64,000 nt of DNA, from assembly GCA_015680905.1 (NCBI GenBank), contig CM027384.1, forward strand, positions 80,633,501 to 80,697,500, given 5' to 3'. The position numbers were made by a program, and so were the translations under genes. The notes below the pieces were generated by a model. The model was not told where the DNA came from, did not search any database, and saw only the letters and a program-made list of their open reading frames with translations. Shown piece by piece: positions 47,944-60,500 of the stretch; position 1 is the stretch's first letter, and each line of letters begins with the position of its first letter. This DNA comes from Coptis chinensis (Eukaryota; Streptophyta; Magnoliopsida; Ranunculales; Ranunculaceae).

Positions 47944-48015
<72 letters not shown>
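47944..48015. repeat. (TA)n microsatellite, 72 bp
   Basis: A perfect run of 36 AT units. Confidence 0.95.
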
Positions 48016-48018
<3 letters not shown>

Positions 48019-51000
48019 TATTATTATTTTTTTTTCAGCAGTACTATGTACAATTAGTTTTTTTGCACTTTTAATGCTGATGTGGCCACCGGAATACACT
48101 GCGTGTCCTCTCATTTCATTAGGTGGCATTAATAAAGCACATGAGAAACATGTTTTTTTTTATTTTCTTAAAAACTGAAAAAATAAATTAAATACCAAAT
48201 TCACAACTTCTTACTCTCTACGAAACCAGTTCACATAAACCCTATTGCATAAACGAAACAAACATGACACACAAAAACTAAACATAACACTTGCACAAAC
48301 CAAAACAAACATAATAAGTCTTGACTGTTAAATTAAAATATGACACACGTACTTGACTGTGAAATTAAAACTTAACACACAAAAACTAAACCTATAACAT
48401 AACACACAAATCCAAGCCTAACTTCAAACACCACAACAACACTCCAATCAATTCCTCTTATTCTTCTTCGTCATGCATACACCAGCAGCACTTAGAGCCA
48501 ACACAACCTCTTTAACTTGCTGCCTAGATGGCCCTGTTGTTGTTGGTGTTGTTGATTGTGTTGCTGGTGATACTGGTGATGTTTCTGCTAGCTTGGGTGA
48601 TTTTCTAAGATATCTCTCAAATCATGGTGGAACTTTTGGACTTGGCTCTCGTTCTCATCGAGCTTCATTTCCCTCTCCATTATCCTCCATCATTTCAATA
48701 CAACAAATTCTACCATAGTCAGTACAAGCTCTCAAACATATCTCATCGTCTTCTATCGCAATCTCTATAAATATCCTCCTACCATTATTTGTTTGCATCA
48801 TTTTTCGAACTGCTTAAACTGATTTCTCAAATTGTTTGAGAGTTTCAAATATATTTTCATTCACTATTATTTGTTTTCACTAAATAAACTTAACTATAGT
48901 TTGTTTGAGTACGTTCTTATCCAACAACAAAAAAATGTCTGAGTTTTTATAGCAATTTAAGCCACTAAATACATCCAACTGATTAATCCGTTTCTCAATC
49001 CTCACACGTATATTCAAATTTCAAATAATTTCAATTTACAAGCTAAGACAACATTTATGCACGGTTTATTAGGTTTTGACACTTGTTAGTTGATGTCTTT
49101 TTAGTCATACCCATTTTTAATTTTCAAACAATGTTAAATGGGCGCGGAAAAAATGGGAAAGGAGAGTAAAATGGGTCACCTGCCTTTCATATGTTGTTTT
49201 GAGCTGTTGTGGCATACCAAATAGTGATATGACGCCACAGTAGCAAAAAAAAATTACATGTCAACATTTTTTTATCAGAATTTAGCTCATGGTCGTTACC
49301 TGAAAGAAAACCCATTATAAAAAGTACTGCAAAACAAAAAAAAAAAAAAAAAAAAAGTATCTAAATTGCAAAAAAATGTAAAATCGTTGTACATTATAAA
49401 TGTAAAGTGTACTTAACTACTACGTGGAAATAATAACCAAAAAATGAAAAAACAAAATGAAACAAGTTTAAGAAAATAAATCGATTAAAATAATAAAACA
49501 TGTACTCATCTTCCCATATATCCTCTCCCATGTATGCAACCACAGTCATATTTGATGATCTACCAAAAATATAATTGTTGGCCGAAACCCTAAAAGTTTA
49601 CTGAAATCTTGAAATGGGGTTTGTGAAGTTGTTCTTCAAGATTCCATAAATAACCTATACTTAAAACTTCTCCTTCAAAACTATTCATTTTTTAAACAGA
49701 TTTTCACGTTAAGAAGTTCTCCAAACGAAACCAGTTTTCTAAAATTATATTTTTCATAATGAATGGGGTTTCATACTTTTTTTGGTGAAAAACGAGGTTT
49801 CATACTCAATCTCTCCCACAACACAATTTCATTCTCACGAAAAATTTAAGAGAATGTCGAAAATTGAGAAGCATAGTATTATGAAAAATTGAGAAGCATG
49901 ACTAGATGTAATCAACGAACTCACACAAACAACCAAATTAATCTCCATAATTGGATTTTTTTTTGCAAAACAATAGCAAGCCAAATAATGCAACTCCCCA
50001 TCAGATCGAATCAAGTTATCTTTTGCGTCACAGGAGAAATACATATTAAAACACCTTAATCCCAATTTAGGCCATTTGCCACATAACTCTTATGTAACAC
50101 CATCAATAGAAAAATTCGACCCAATATGAATAGAAAAAAGTGCCGCCATTGTAGCAAAAAAAAACTCCAATCACAGTATGATCCATATAAAACTACAAAA
50201 ATAATTAGACAAAATCACAAATAAAAAACACAAAAAGTGATTCATATCAAACACTCGTATGAACAATCAATGTTCATACCAAACAAGGATATAAACAATC
50301 AGTGTTCATACCACGTTAATAATATAATCTTCAAAAACATAGCAAAAAGCAAATCAAAATACTAATGTTCAATTAAGAATGAACATAACAAACAAAACAT
50401 TGAAATCTAAATCTTAGATATGATTTAACTAGTGAACAAACAAAATTAAAAACTAAAATTAAATTAACGTTTTTAAACAAAATAAAAAGCATAACAACAT
50501 GAAAAAAAAAATCATTATATGATATGATTTCAAATTGGTATAATGATTGAATATGCTTTTTTAGAAGGCTTGATTGAAAGTTCCATTTGAGATTTTAGTA
50601 AATCATTCGATCTTCGAGAGCGATTGAAAGCTTCAGTTGAGAAATATAGCAATCCAGAGCGCGCAATGTGACGTGGTGATTTTCTAACTTTGAAAATTAG
50701 TTTCGTTTATATACAAAACGGGGAAAGGTAAAAGTGGGATTTACAAAATAGAAAAATAGTCGGGCCAACTTATTTTGTCCTTAAGGGTTATTAAAATCAG
50801 GGAGTGACTTAATGACAAGACTGTCGAAAAAGTAATTCTCAATGACACATTTTTTTTCCCGTAACTCACAAGGACTGGGTAGATGAAAGGTCAAATATAC
50901 CCTTGACGCGAAATAAACAATGGATCGGGTAGATGAAATGTTAAGTATACCCCTAACGCGAAATAATTAACGGCTCGACCCAGACAAAACGACCAGGTGT

Positions 51001-51694
51001 ATTTAATATGATCATTGAATGGTCATAGTCCTTGGGTATAAACATTGATTGGGTATGAACACGAACATTCAATGCCCATACATAAACATTCAAACACATA
51101 AAAGTAAAGAATGACAAAGAGTATGAAAAGTAGCACATTGTGCATTCATGACAATCAAAAGAACAAGATATCAAAGATTTGCTTCCGAACTTCCCCATTA
51201 ACAATTTCCCAAAATAAAAATGATATTGCTTTTACTGCTACACATCCAATGCAGAACCAAAATTCCAAAAAAAAACTATTACATCATTTTCAACATAACA
51301 AGCACTTATAGGAAGCCATGGAAAAAGTAGAAAACTTGCAGGCACTGATACGTATAAAATGAAAGTAAAAACATCTTGGAGCACTGTTGCACTGAATAAC
51401 AAAAATATGAACTGTTTACATCAGCCAAAAAACTTGAACCCGAACCCTTTTACTCCATGTTTACAAAATATCCATAACTTATGTAGAAACTAGAAACAAC
51501 AAAATATCCTCCCAATAATAATATAAATCCATCAAATCTATAACTGCAAAAACTATAAATGCGTAACTACAATTAATTTTAAGTCCTTCAGTCGTCTTCA
51601 TTATCATTTGTACAAAACTTCTTCACCATCATCTCTATCTTCTTATTCTTCTTCGTCTTCGTCTCTATCATTTGCTATGCCATCATTCTCCTCA
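48016..51694. other. Intergenic AT-rich region
   Basis: No gene seen. It includes an A-rich tract at about 49335-49357 and, at about 50876-50985, two tandem copies of a unit of about 54 bp containing gggtagatgaaa and (t/c)acgcgaaataa. The open frame at 48473-48718 plus is not recognised. Confidence 0.45.
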
Positions 51695-51744
51695 TCAATA
51701 ACAATAATTGTCAAGTAAGAAAGTTATTACATATGTCAATTTAA

Positions 51745-52030
51745 AAGTGAACCTTGACATAATCATATCGTAAAGGCTACAACCCGAAAAATGCAGCTCG
51801 GTCAAGAAAGAAGGCCTATTCAGCACTCGTAGAGAATTAACACTTAACATCGACATATCCACTTGATTCATCCCAAGGTACCTCAATGAAGCAAGACTAC
51901 TTAACCACCGAAGAGTATCATCTCTCAAGGCTGAGAACTGTGAAGAAACATCAAGATATTGCAATTCATAAATATTTCGAAGGCTGTGAGGGACTAGATA
52001 TAGGTGGGAGTGGGAGCTACTATATGTTTC
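51745..52030 (-). pseudogene. LRR receptor-like protein (RLP) fragment
   Basis: The minus translation reads YELQYLDVSSQFSALRDDTL then RWLSSLASLRYLGMNQVDMS, and LTELHFSGCSLYD. These are two to three plant-type LRRs as in EIX-like receptor-like proteins. No signal peptide, further repeats or membrane segment are nearby, so this is an isolated piece. Confidence 0.75.
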
Positions 52031-53700
52031 AATTATACTTCCGGAGGTATGTTTCAGTTATATTTTGTGCATATCATATTGTATAGCTCAACAAGCAAAC
52101 ACTAGTATTTTTCAAAAGTTGCAATTTTCAAAATTCCAAAGTGATAAAAAGTTTTAACTCCAACAATATCACTACACCAAAAAGTTTTTATGAACAGGCT
52201 AAATGTAAAATCAACTTGCCACTTCGATTCTCAAAATTGGATAAGTTCAAGTTTAAGTACGTACCATCATCAATATTTTGATTGCGTCAATGTTAAAGCC
52301 CTCTAAAAGTACTCTCGCTTTTCCGAAGGAATTTCACCTCCTCTAGAAGACATACCGACTTCTAATAGACGACCAATTTCATTGACAATAGCATTATGCA
52401 AATTACACATAAATCAAAGTCACTTCTAACCTTAAAATAATCTCAAACAAAAAATAAAATCAAAATTAGTTCAACTACATTTGAACTTACCCAATCACAA
52501 GGAGGTGGTCTATATAGGGTAATGTAAGGAGCGGGATCACGAGGGTTAAAATTCACGAGGTAAGGATGACTGATCGCGTTATATCACTCCAAGTACGTAT
52601 CCACACAATCCCACATGGAGTTTGAGAAAGAGGCACTCTATTATGCACTTGTATAATATAATGATGCCGACACTGCCAATATTGGTTCACAATTCCCGTA
52701 TTAATTTTTCCAGTTTTGTTTTTTGAAGATGACAGAGATGGAGAATTCCAAACTAACGCAACACCCTTTCTCCAAAATACACCTCATCTATGTCAAAAAA
52801 CCAAACCAACCATGATTTAACCAAACCAGCCATGATTTGCTCAACATTTCATTTACTTGTATTAAGCATAACCAATGATTATTGATGTTGAGAAAGAAAA
52901 GGTATTGAACCACGGGTCCAATGTACCATTATATAGGATAAGTTATTACGTTGAATATTTGAATTTCTATGGCAGGACAGCAGGTGATGGATCCAAGTAG
53001 ACAACAAAAAGGTAAAACACCAGTACACCTTAATTAAGTAGACACTAGTTCCGGTTAATTTTTTCCAGTGTTCTAAGACTCCAAATTTTGTCCTCCTAAG
53101 AATAGTTTTTTCCAATTAACAAGTCAAAAACAAATGGGAGAGAAATTAAAAAGTAATGAAAAAAAAAAAAATAGTACACCAACCAAACACCTTTTATTTT
53201 AAATTCCACACTACAAGTTGATTATGTTGCCTTTGTTTTACAACTAAAAAAAAAACAGACAAATATAAAAGAAATAGATCGACTTGGGATTTTGAAAGAC
53301 TTACCATTAGTGGAGTATTGGAGAAATATCCAACAAGTTCAGAAAAAAGAGGAAATCAGATTATTGGAGTGATGAAGATGCTGCAGATGGAGGGAAGAGG
53401 AAAGAGCTAATGAAAAAGTTGTTGGAAACCGATGAAATAACACAAAAAAACCAACATACGCGGTCACCCGGTTAACTGGAGCGTGCTCCTCTAATTTGTT
53501 TCTGGACTAGGCGGTTTTCTCTTAACCTAAACCGGTTCTGGGGTTGGAGAGTGCCCTCTTAGAAGGGGCGTGTATTTAACAGGACTCCACACGGGTTGCA
53601 TCGATGTTACTCTATAAAGAAAAGCGTTGCTCAGAAACACATCTGATCAAAATTACAGTTTCTGTCATCTTCTGGGAAAAAGAAACAAAAGAACGATCCA
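52031..53700. other. Intergenic, upstream of the E1 gene
   Basis: No gene recognised. The last few hundred bases are the E1 promoter region. Confidence 0.45.
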
Positions 53701-53717
53701 AATATTCCCACACTCTT

Positions 53718-53723
53718 TATAAA
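53718..53723 (+). promoter_or_regulatory. TATA box of the E1 gene
   Basis: TATAAA in the context ctctttataaaccgcc, about 95 bp before the upstream ORF and followed by a CT microsatellite (about 53779-53794), typical of a plant leader. Transcription would start near 53750. Confidence 0.55.
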
Positions 53724-53814
53724 CCGCCCCTTTTATTCCGGCCCACACACACACAAAACACAACCCCATTTCATTTTCTCTCTCTCTCTCTCTGTACAAA
53801 TATAGAGGAGAGAG

Positions 53815-53853
53815 ATGTCACGCCATCGAAGGGTTTCATTTTTGATGCCCTAA
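53815..53853 (+). other. Upstream ORF in the E1 leader (12 codons)
   Basis: ATG to TAA encoding MSRHRRVSFLMP, in the first leader exon (about 53750-54001). It is closed before the main start and could lower or tune translation. Conservation is unknown. Confidence 0.5.
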
Positions 53854-54001
53854 ATAAAAACCCCTTTTTATCCCCCATCCAAAAAACCCTAAAAAAAAAA
53901 CTTTTTTCATCCACACTTCTTCACCTTTCCATTTTCTTCACTTTCTACCTTTTTTCACTTTCGATCGGTGTTCTGTTTTCGTTTGCTAAGTGTTCTTAGC
54001 T

Positions 54002-54555
54002 GTAAGTATTACTACTTTGTTCCGATTGTTACTTTATTGTTGGAATCGTAACTTGATCTGGTGGTTTTGATGTTAGTTAGATTTGGATTTGGTGGTATTT
54101 TGTTGATCTATGATGAAATAAACTAGTTAGCTGTTTTATTATTGTTTTAGTATATGAATGATTGAAAATCAGTAGATTTTGATTAGCTTTAAACATCATT
54201 GACAGTTTTCATGTTTTATATTATCTGTGGAATCGTTGCTTGTTGTACATGTTGAAAAGTGTTCTTAGCTGATATTAATGGTTTTACTTATATATCATTT
54301 TACTTAATTATTGATATATTATTATTGATGTCTGTTTCTTGTTCAGTTGTTTGAAGATATGTTTTCTCTTAGTAGTATTGGTTTACTTTGATTTCATAAT
54401 TATTAAAAGTTTAAAACATGTAAAAGTGACTTGAGTTGTTGAAGTTTTGTCTCAGAATTTGGTGTTTTGTTATGAGTATAATGAGATTGATCTCTATTTA
54501 CTGATTTTAATTCAATGGCTTTCAATCTAATCGTTTTTATTTGGTGCTTGTTCAG
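54002..54555 (+). other. Leader intron of the E1 gene
   Basis: Donor gct|gtaagt at 54002, acceptor ttgttcag at 54555. T-rich and AT-rich, without conserved features. The ATG at 54515 lies inside it, so it is not the start. Confidence 0.75.
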
Positions 54556-54568
54556 TTTATCGTACTAT

Positions 54569-57500
54569 ATGCTTCCTAGCAAGAGAGCTGTTGCAGGAGA
54601 GGTAGTGGAGGAAGATTCTACCATTAAGGGAGAAACCTTGCTGAAGAAGCCACGGATTGATAGTTTGCATTTGTGCGCAGCCGTTGAAGCAACGGATAAA
54701 AACAGTAGTGGAAATAACTATAGTAGCAACAACAAACTAAACAACAACGGTAACAACAGCGGTGAGATTGTTAAGCTATCAAACATGGCTTTAGATGATG
54801 GAAATCCTGCAGAGATTGACGAGGATCTGCACAGTCGGCAGCTTGCTGTTTATGGACGCGAGACTATGCGTAGACTTTTTGCCTCCAATATCCTTGTCTC
54901 TGGCATGCAGGGCCTTGGTGCTGAGATTGGTAAGTACTGCTACTTATCCCCTTACTTGACATGCGCTAGATAAATTCGTAAACTCTTGTTTGAATTCCTT
55001 GTTTTTAGGATTGTGTTTTCTGATTCTGTGACATGATATTGATTTCTAGGATTTGTAAAATATAAAAGTTGTCCTGTTTGAAATTGTTTTCCTATTTAAA
55101 TTGTCTGTATGGGGTTTGCTTTGATTTTGCATTAATTGTTGATATTTAGTATTGCTGCCTGTAAATGTCTTATGACTGGAATGTCACTTGTCTGTTCAAT
55201 TTATGGTGAATTATTGCTATAAAGGTCTGTTGCGATAACTGATAAACATCAACTTGTGAAAGGTTCGTTGTACTATTTGTATATTACTTGCTCACTACAT
55301 CATTGTTTTCAAATAAGTATGTATGCATAATAGGCTCGCTACACGATTTTTTTAAAAAAAATATAATATTATTATTCTTATTTAAAGACTACATATAAAA
55401 CTGTTTCAAGAAGTAAAGCAATAGTTCATTCCATAAAAATTTTTTTAACTGTTTTGTCCAAAATCTGCAATTTTCTAATATAATACGACAAATAAATGGT
55501 CATTTTTATGGGATAAAGTACACGTTAAGATTAGGCAAGTTAAAAAAAAAATCAAACAATTTGAATCCGTCTGTACATCTCTCCATGTGCATCCTCTTAA
55601 GTGATGCATTGAAGTTCTAAACGTGTTACATAAAATATTACACAGTTTACTGACATCAATGACACAACCACCACGGGTAGCAGCTTTTCAGTGACAATGC
55701 GGGGCTTTGTGGTCTGCATAGATAGCATGCTCCCTTTCTCTGTATTGGATTAGCTCAAAATCTGTAAGGTCATGATATCCTCAGCTTTTATGTCCATCAT
55801 GTCGCTATCATTTGCAAATAAATAGAGGGGAAAATGAGAAGAAATATCTATAAAATGGTTGCCAAATAAAAACTAAAATAAAAGGCAAAGGTAACTTCAG
55901 GAAGAAGTGATATCTATCCAGCGTCAAACTATGTGACTGTACTATATATTTCTATATAAAATGTGTCGATCCAACTGACTTAGTCAAAGAGTCGGGGTAG
56001 GCATTCCTTTTCCCTTCGAGAATGTGCGGTTGCATTTTAGATTTCTCATTGTTTTCTATGTTTTCTATCAAGAGAGAATAAATACACATGTATTCTAGAG
56101 ACAGTGTAGGTATTACGAATGTTTTCTCTAAGATGCTGCAAATCAATCAACAATGAATATGGAAAAAAGATGACGGTTGTACTCTAGAAATATACATCCA
56201 CTCTAGCATATATATATATATATAACGAAACCACATGCCTTTATAAGTAGTTGATCTGATTGTGTGACCAAACATTTCCTTGGAATTCGTTTATAATCTA
56301 ATTCGTTGTAATCAGTCAAACTTGGAGTAATACCTAAATCCACATGTGTTCTGACATGTCCCTCAACCCACCATCCCCAGCCCATTCATCCAATCAATGA
56401 AATCAGGGACTGAACATTAGAAGCAGGAGCTATTAGAGTAATTGGTATATTCTCCTCCATAGATATCAATATCATACGATACATGGTACGATATGTATCG
56501 AAAGTTTTATGTATCGCACGATACAGGGTTCGTATCGTATGATATGATACATTCCGTATCGAGTGATGCGCTTCAAACACATGAAATATTAAAAAACATT
56601 TATCCGAAAACGATTTTTTAAGATTTATTTAGTTTTTTCTTCTCCTTTCTAAAACTTAGAAAACCATATTAGGTTTTAGGATATGATAACAACAACTGTA
56701 ATGCAAAAGCAACAGCTAGCTTACTCATATAATAGCTAGCCTATCCCTTTATAACACTAATTTGGGCCTAGTGGTTGAAAATGATGACATTTTGTACCAT
56801 ACACTAGTAGTATTGTGTGTGATAAACCTATTTTTGTACAAAATTTACATGCACAAACACAAACACACATAAAACTATAATCATGAGGCTTCACTCTTCA
56901 ATCCTTAATACCCTTTCCTGCAAAGTATGGATTTATTGCATATATATTAAAATAACTCGTATATACATTATTTATAATTAATTTTAAAAATACCATATCT
57001 TACAATACACGATAAGATATGCAAAAAAATGGAAAACGATATATTATACGATTTGACAACTATGCTCTCCTCCATTAAGTTCGTAAGATATAAGAAAATT
57101 TGGTGTGTCGTGTGTTTTGTGCAGTCTGTCTTCTTGCTTTTCATTAAATTCACATCTTAATACATTTTTTTTTTGAGTTTTGTTTTCTCTTTGAGATATA
57201 AGTGACTTAATTTTCAAATCTAACCTCAAGAGTGCCAACTTTCGTCATAATAGAAAGTCATGACATTCCCAATTTGTGAAGGGTTCATTGTCCTATTTGT
57301 ATATGATCTCTGTCTTGGTTTCGAATGTTATTTATCTCTTTCTGTTTGGTTATGGTGGACTATTCTAATAATTGACCTTTGCCTCTTGCAGCAAAGAACC
57401 TTATACTTGCTGGCGTCAAATCTGTGACATTGCATGACGAAGGAACAGTGGAATTATGGGATTTGTCCAGCAATTTCATCTTCTCTGAGGTTGATGTGGG

Positions 57501-60500
57501 AAAGAATCGGGCACTGGCTTCTGTGCAGAAGCTTCAGGAACTGAATAACGCTGTGTTAGTTTCCACCAATACAACCAAATTAACCAAGGAACTACTTTCC
57601 AACTTTCAGGTATTTTTTCTACGTCTTCTCCTATTCTTGTATCTCCTGATGGCTCAGGTCAGCCTTCAATATATAATAAACTTAGAGCAAGGGCTTGAGA
57701 GTTAAATGGTATACATTCTCACTTGAACCCAGAAATTTGAAGAAACTGAACTTCGAAGATGTGTTTGTCTTTCTATATAATTCATGACATTTTTCATATG
57801 CTTATCACTTGCGCAAATCCCATAAATTTTGTTATATAGTAAACTTGCAACTGAAGTGCTTGAAGTCAAATTGAATGTCTTTGTACTTGAACAATATATT
57901 AAAGGAGCCAAAATATTTCGATGCATTCTTTAGAAAAAAAATTCATAGTTAATGGATGTGCTTATCACACATAATTTCGTTACTTTAGTGCTTTGTTGGT
58001 TTTGTGTGATTTTTGCTCAGTTGCATATTGCAATGTGTTCTTTTGTCCCGGAACACTCTACACATTAGTGTTTGATAAAGATATTGATTCTTGTGGTTTT
58101 CAACTCATTGCACCTCTTTAAAGATACATTACCAATGGTGCTTGGTATGTCTCACGAATTTGTTCAGATTCTCCTACACCACTAACACTAAATCACAAGC
58201 TAACAAGTTCTCCTAGGCAGTGTTTAAAAAAGTGCATCTAAGCCTCAGAGGTGCTTGGGGCTTAAGCCTCAATTTTTAAAAAATAAAAAAAATGGATGAA
58301 AAATGGACATTGATGGTGGAAGTTTGGGATTTCTAATAGAATGAGGTGTTTTAATGCTCAAAACATAATCTAATAGCGAGTTTTTAGTCTTTAAAAAGCT
58401 ATGAGGGGATAAATTTCCAAAAAAATGAAAGAAAAAAAGTAATAAGAATATGTGTGAGGCTTAAGCAGTTAACCCTGAATGCGCTAAACCTATAAAAGGC
58501 TTAAGGCACGCCTTGAGGCATAAACCTCGGTGCATTATTTAAAACCTTACTCCAAGAAATGGCTGTGTATTAAATTTATAGCAAATCATATTGATGTTAT
58601 GAGTTTATTGGAACACACTGTCACTCACAATTTCATTACATTTGATTACTAGATCTGATTTTTTAGATTTATGTTCTCTGCTACGAAGGCTGGCTATAAT
58701 AGCTGCAAATGCTTGTGTTTGCCTGGGTCTATTTTGAGCTCACTTTTAGATTTCCTATTCAAGGTTTTATAGAAAGTGAATTTTATGAAGTTGTGGAAAA
58801 CATTACTACAGGTGTAGCACATCTATATTCCGATAAAACAATGTTTGAGTAGCTTCTTCCTCGGTCTCTAGCTTTCTTTTGATAGGCTAATTTGTTTAAC
58901 TGTTTCTTGAGCTCTTTGCTCATTCTATGCTGAACTGTAGTGAATTGTATATCAGTTATGTTTCCCAGACTCTAGGTGAAATGCCAACCTGACTAGGACC
59001 TCTTCAACTCATTTATTTAATTTTTCCTTCAGCTGCACTTAATTATCTCTAGATCTGTCTATTTGTTATAGCTATACACCTATACTAACCTATACTTATA
59101 GGTGTTTTGTCTGATTTACCTATTGGTCGTTTCCTACTGGATTATATGTACTCATTCATACCTCCTCTCCTCTTTTACCTCTTAATCAATTGCTCGTGTC
59201 TTGTTAACTAGTAATTGTACTACCACTTCAACACTTTACCTTGATGACCAATTTTAACTAGTTGGTTGACAGAAAAGTTATAGCTGTTTTTCTTGCTCAT
59301 GTGGAACCCCTTAAAGACAAATATTGTTTTTATGTGAAAATGTACATCTCATGAGGCCAGTGTGTGCCTGGGGAAAGTTTGCCCTAGCCACATTTGCTTT
59401 TGTATTTGGACAGAATAAGTTCTATCTGGAAAATCTATAATCTTGATATTACAGTAAGCTCTTTCTTGTGCATGCAGATCTATTATGTTTTTCACATATA
59501 TTGCTACAAGCTGTCATGTCTCACCCCTATTGACCTTTGGTGTCACAGGCTGTAGTATTTACTGATATCACTATAGAGAAGGCAATTGAGTTTGATGAGT
59601 ACTGCCGTAGTCACCAGCCTCCCATCTCTTTTATTAAGTCTGAAGTCCGAGGTCTTTTTGGAAGTGTTTTTTGTGACTTTGGCCCTGAGTTTACTGTTGT
59701 TGATGTTGATGGTGAGGAACCACATACGGGTATAATTGCCTCCATCAGCAATGACAATCCTGCACTTGTATCATGCGTCGATGATGAGCGGCTGGAGTTC
59801 CAGGACGGAGATCTGGTTGTGTTCTCAGAAGTCATTGGTATGACAGAACTTAATGACGGGAAGCCGAGAAAAGTGAAGAATGCAAGGCCTTACTCTTTCT
59901 CTTTTGATGAGGACACCACAAATTATGGTTTGTATGAGAGGGGTGGTATAGTTACACAGGTGAAGCAACCTAAGGTATTGAACTTTAAGTCGTTGAGAGA
60001 AGCACTGAAAGATCCTGGAGATTTTCTCTTAAGTGATTTCTCCAAGTTTGATCGCCCCCCTCTGTTGCACTTAGCATTTCAAGCTCTGGATAAGTTTGTA
60101 TCTGACTTGGGTCGTTTTCCTGTCGCCGGGTCAGAAGATGATGCTCAGAAGCTGGTTTCTCTGGCCGCTAGTATTAACGAGAGCTTGGGAGATGCAAAAC
60201 TTCAGGAGATTGATAACAAACTTATGCGACATTTTGCATTTGGTGCCAGGGCTGTTCTGAATCCCATGGCTGCGATGTTTGGTGGTATTGTTGGACAAGA
60301 AGTTGTGAAGGCTTGCTCGGGAAAATTCCATCCTTTATATCAGGCGAGTATTCAAGGCAACTTTGTGATATTGAGTTATTAGCCCATCATTGTTATTTTG
60401 TACTTGAAAGCCCTGCCTGTCTGATGAGTTATTTGGGATATTTTCAAGTTGACAATGCCCATGCAGTCAGTGTGTTGTTGGGGATCCTTCTGAGTGCTGA

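Noticed and set aside
47860-48178. Tyr/Ile-repeat open frames
   Set aside because: Translation of the (TA)n microsatellite.
48473-48718. 81-codon plus-strand open frame
   Set aside because: No recognisable homologue and a simple Val/Gly/Ser-rich composition; not supported as a gene.
53604-53999. 131-codon plus-strand open frame in the E1 promoter and leader
   Set aside because: It spans the TATA box and CT tract and has no homology; a chance frame in leader DNA.
54515-54568. Upstream in-frame ATG giving an 18-residue hydrophobic extension of E1 (looks like a signal peptide)
   Set aside because: The acceptor TTGTTCAG at 54555 and the donor at 54002 place this ATG within the leader intron. 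A cytosolic/nuclear E1 should not have a signal peptide.
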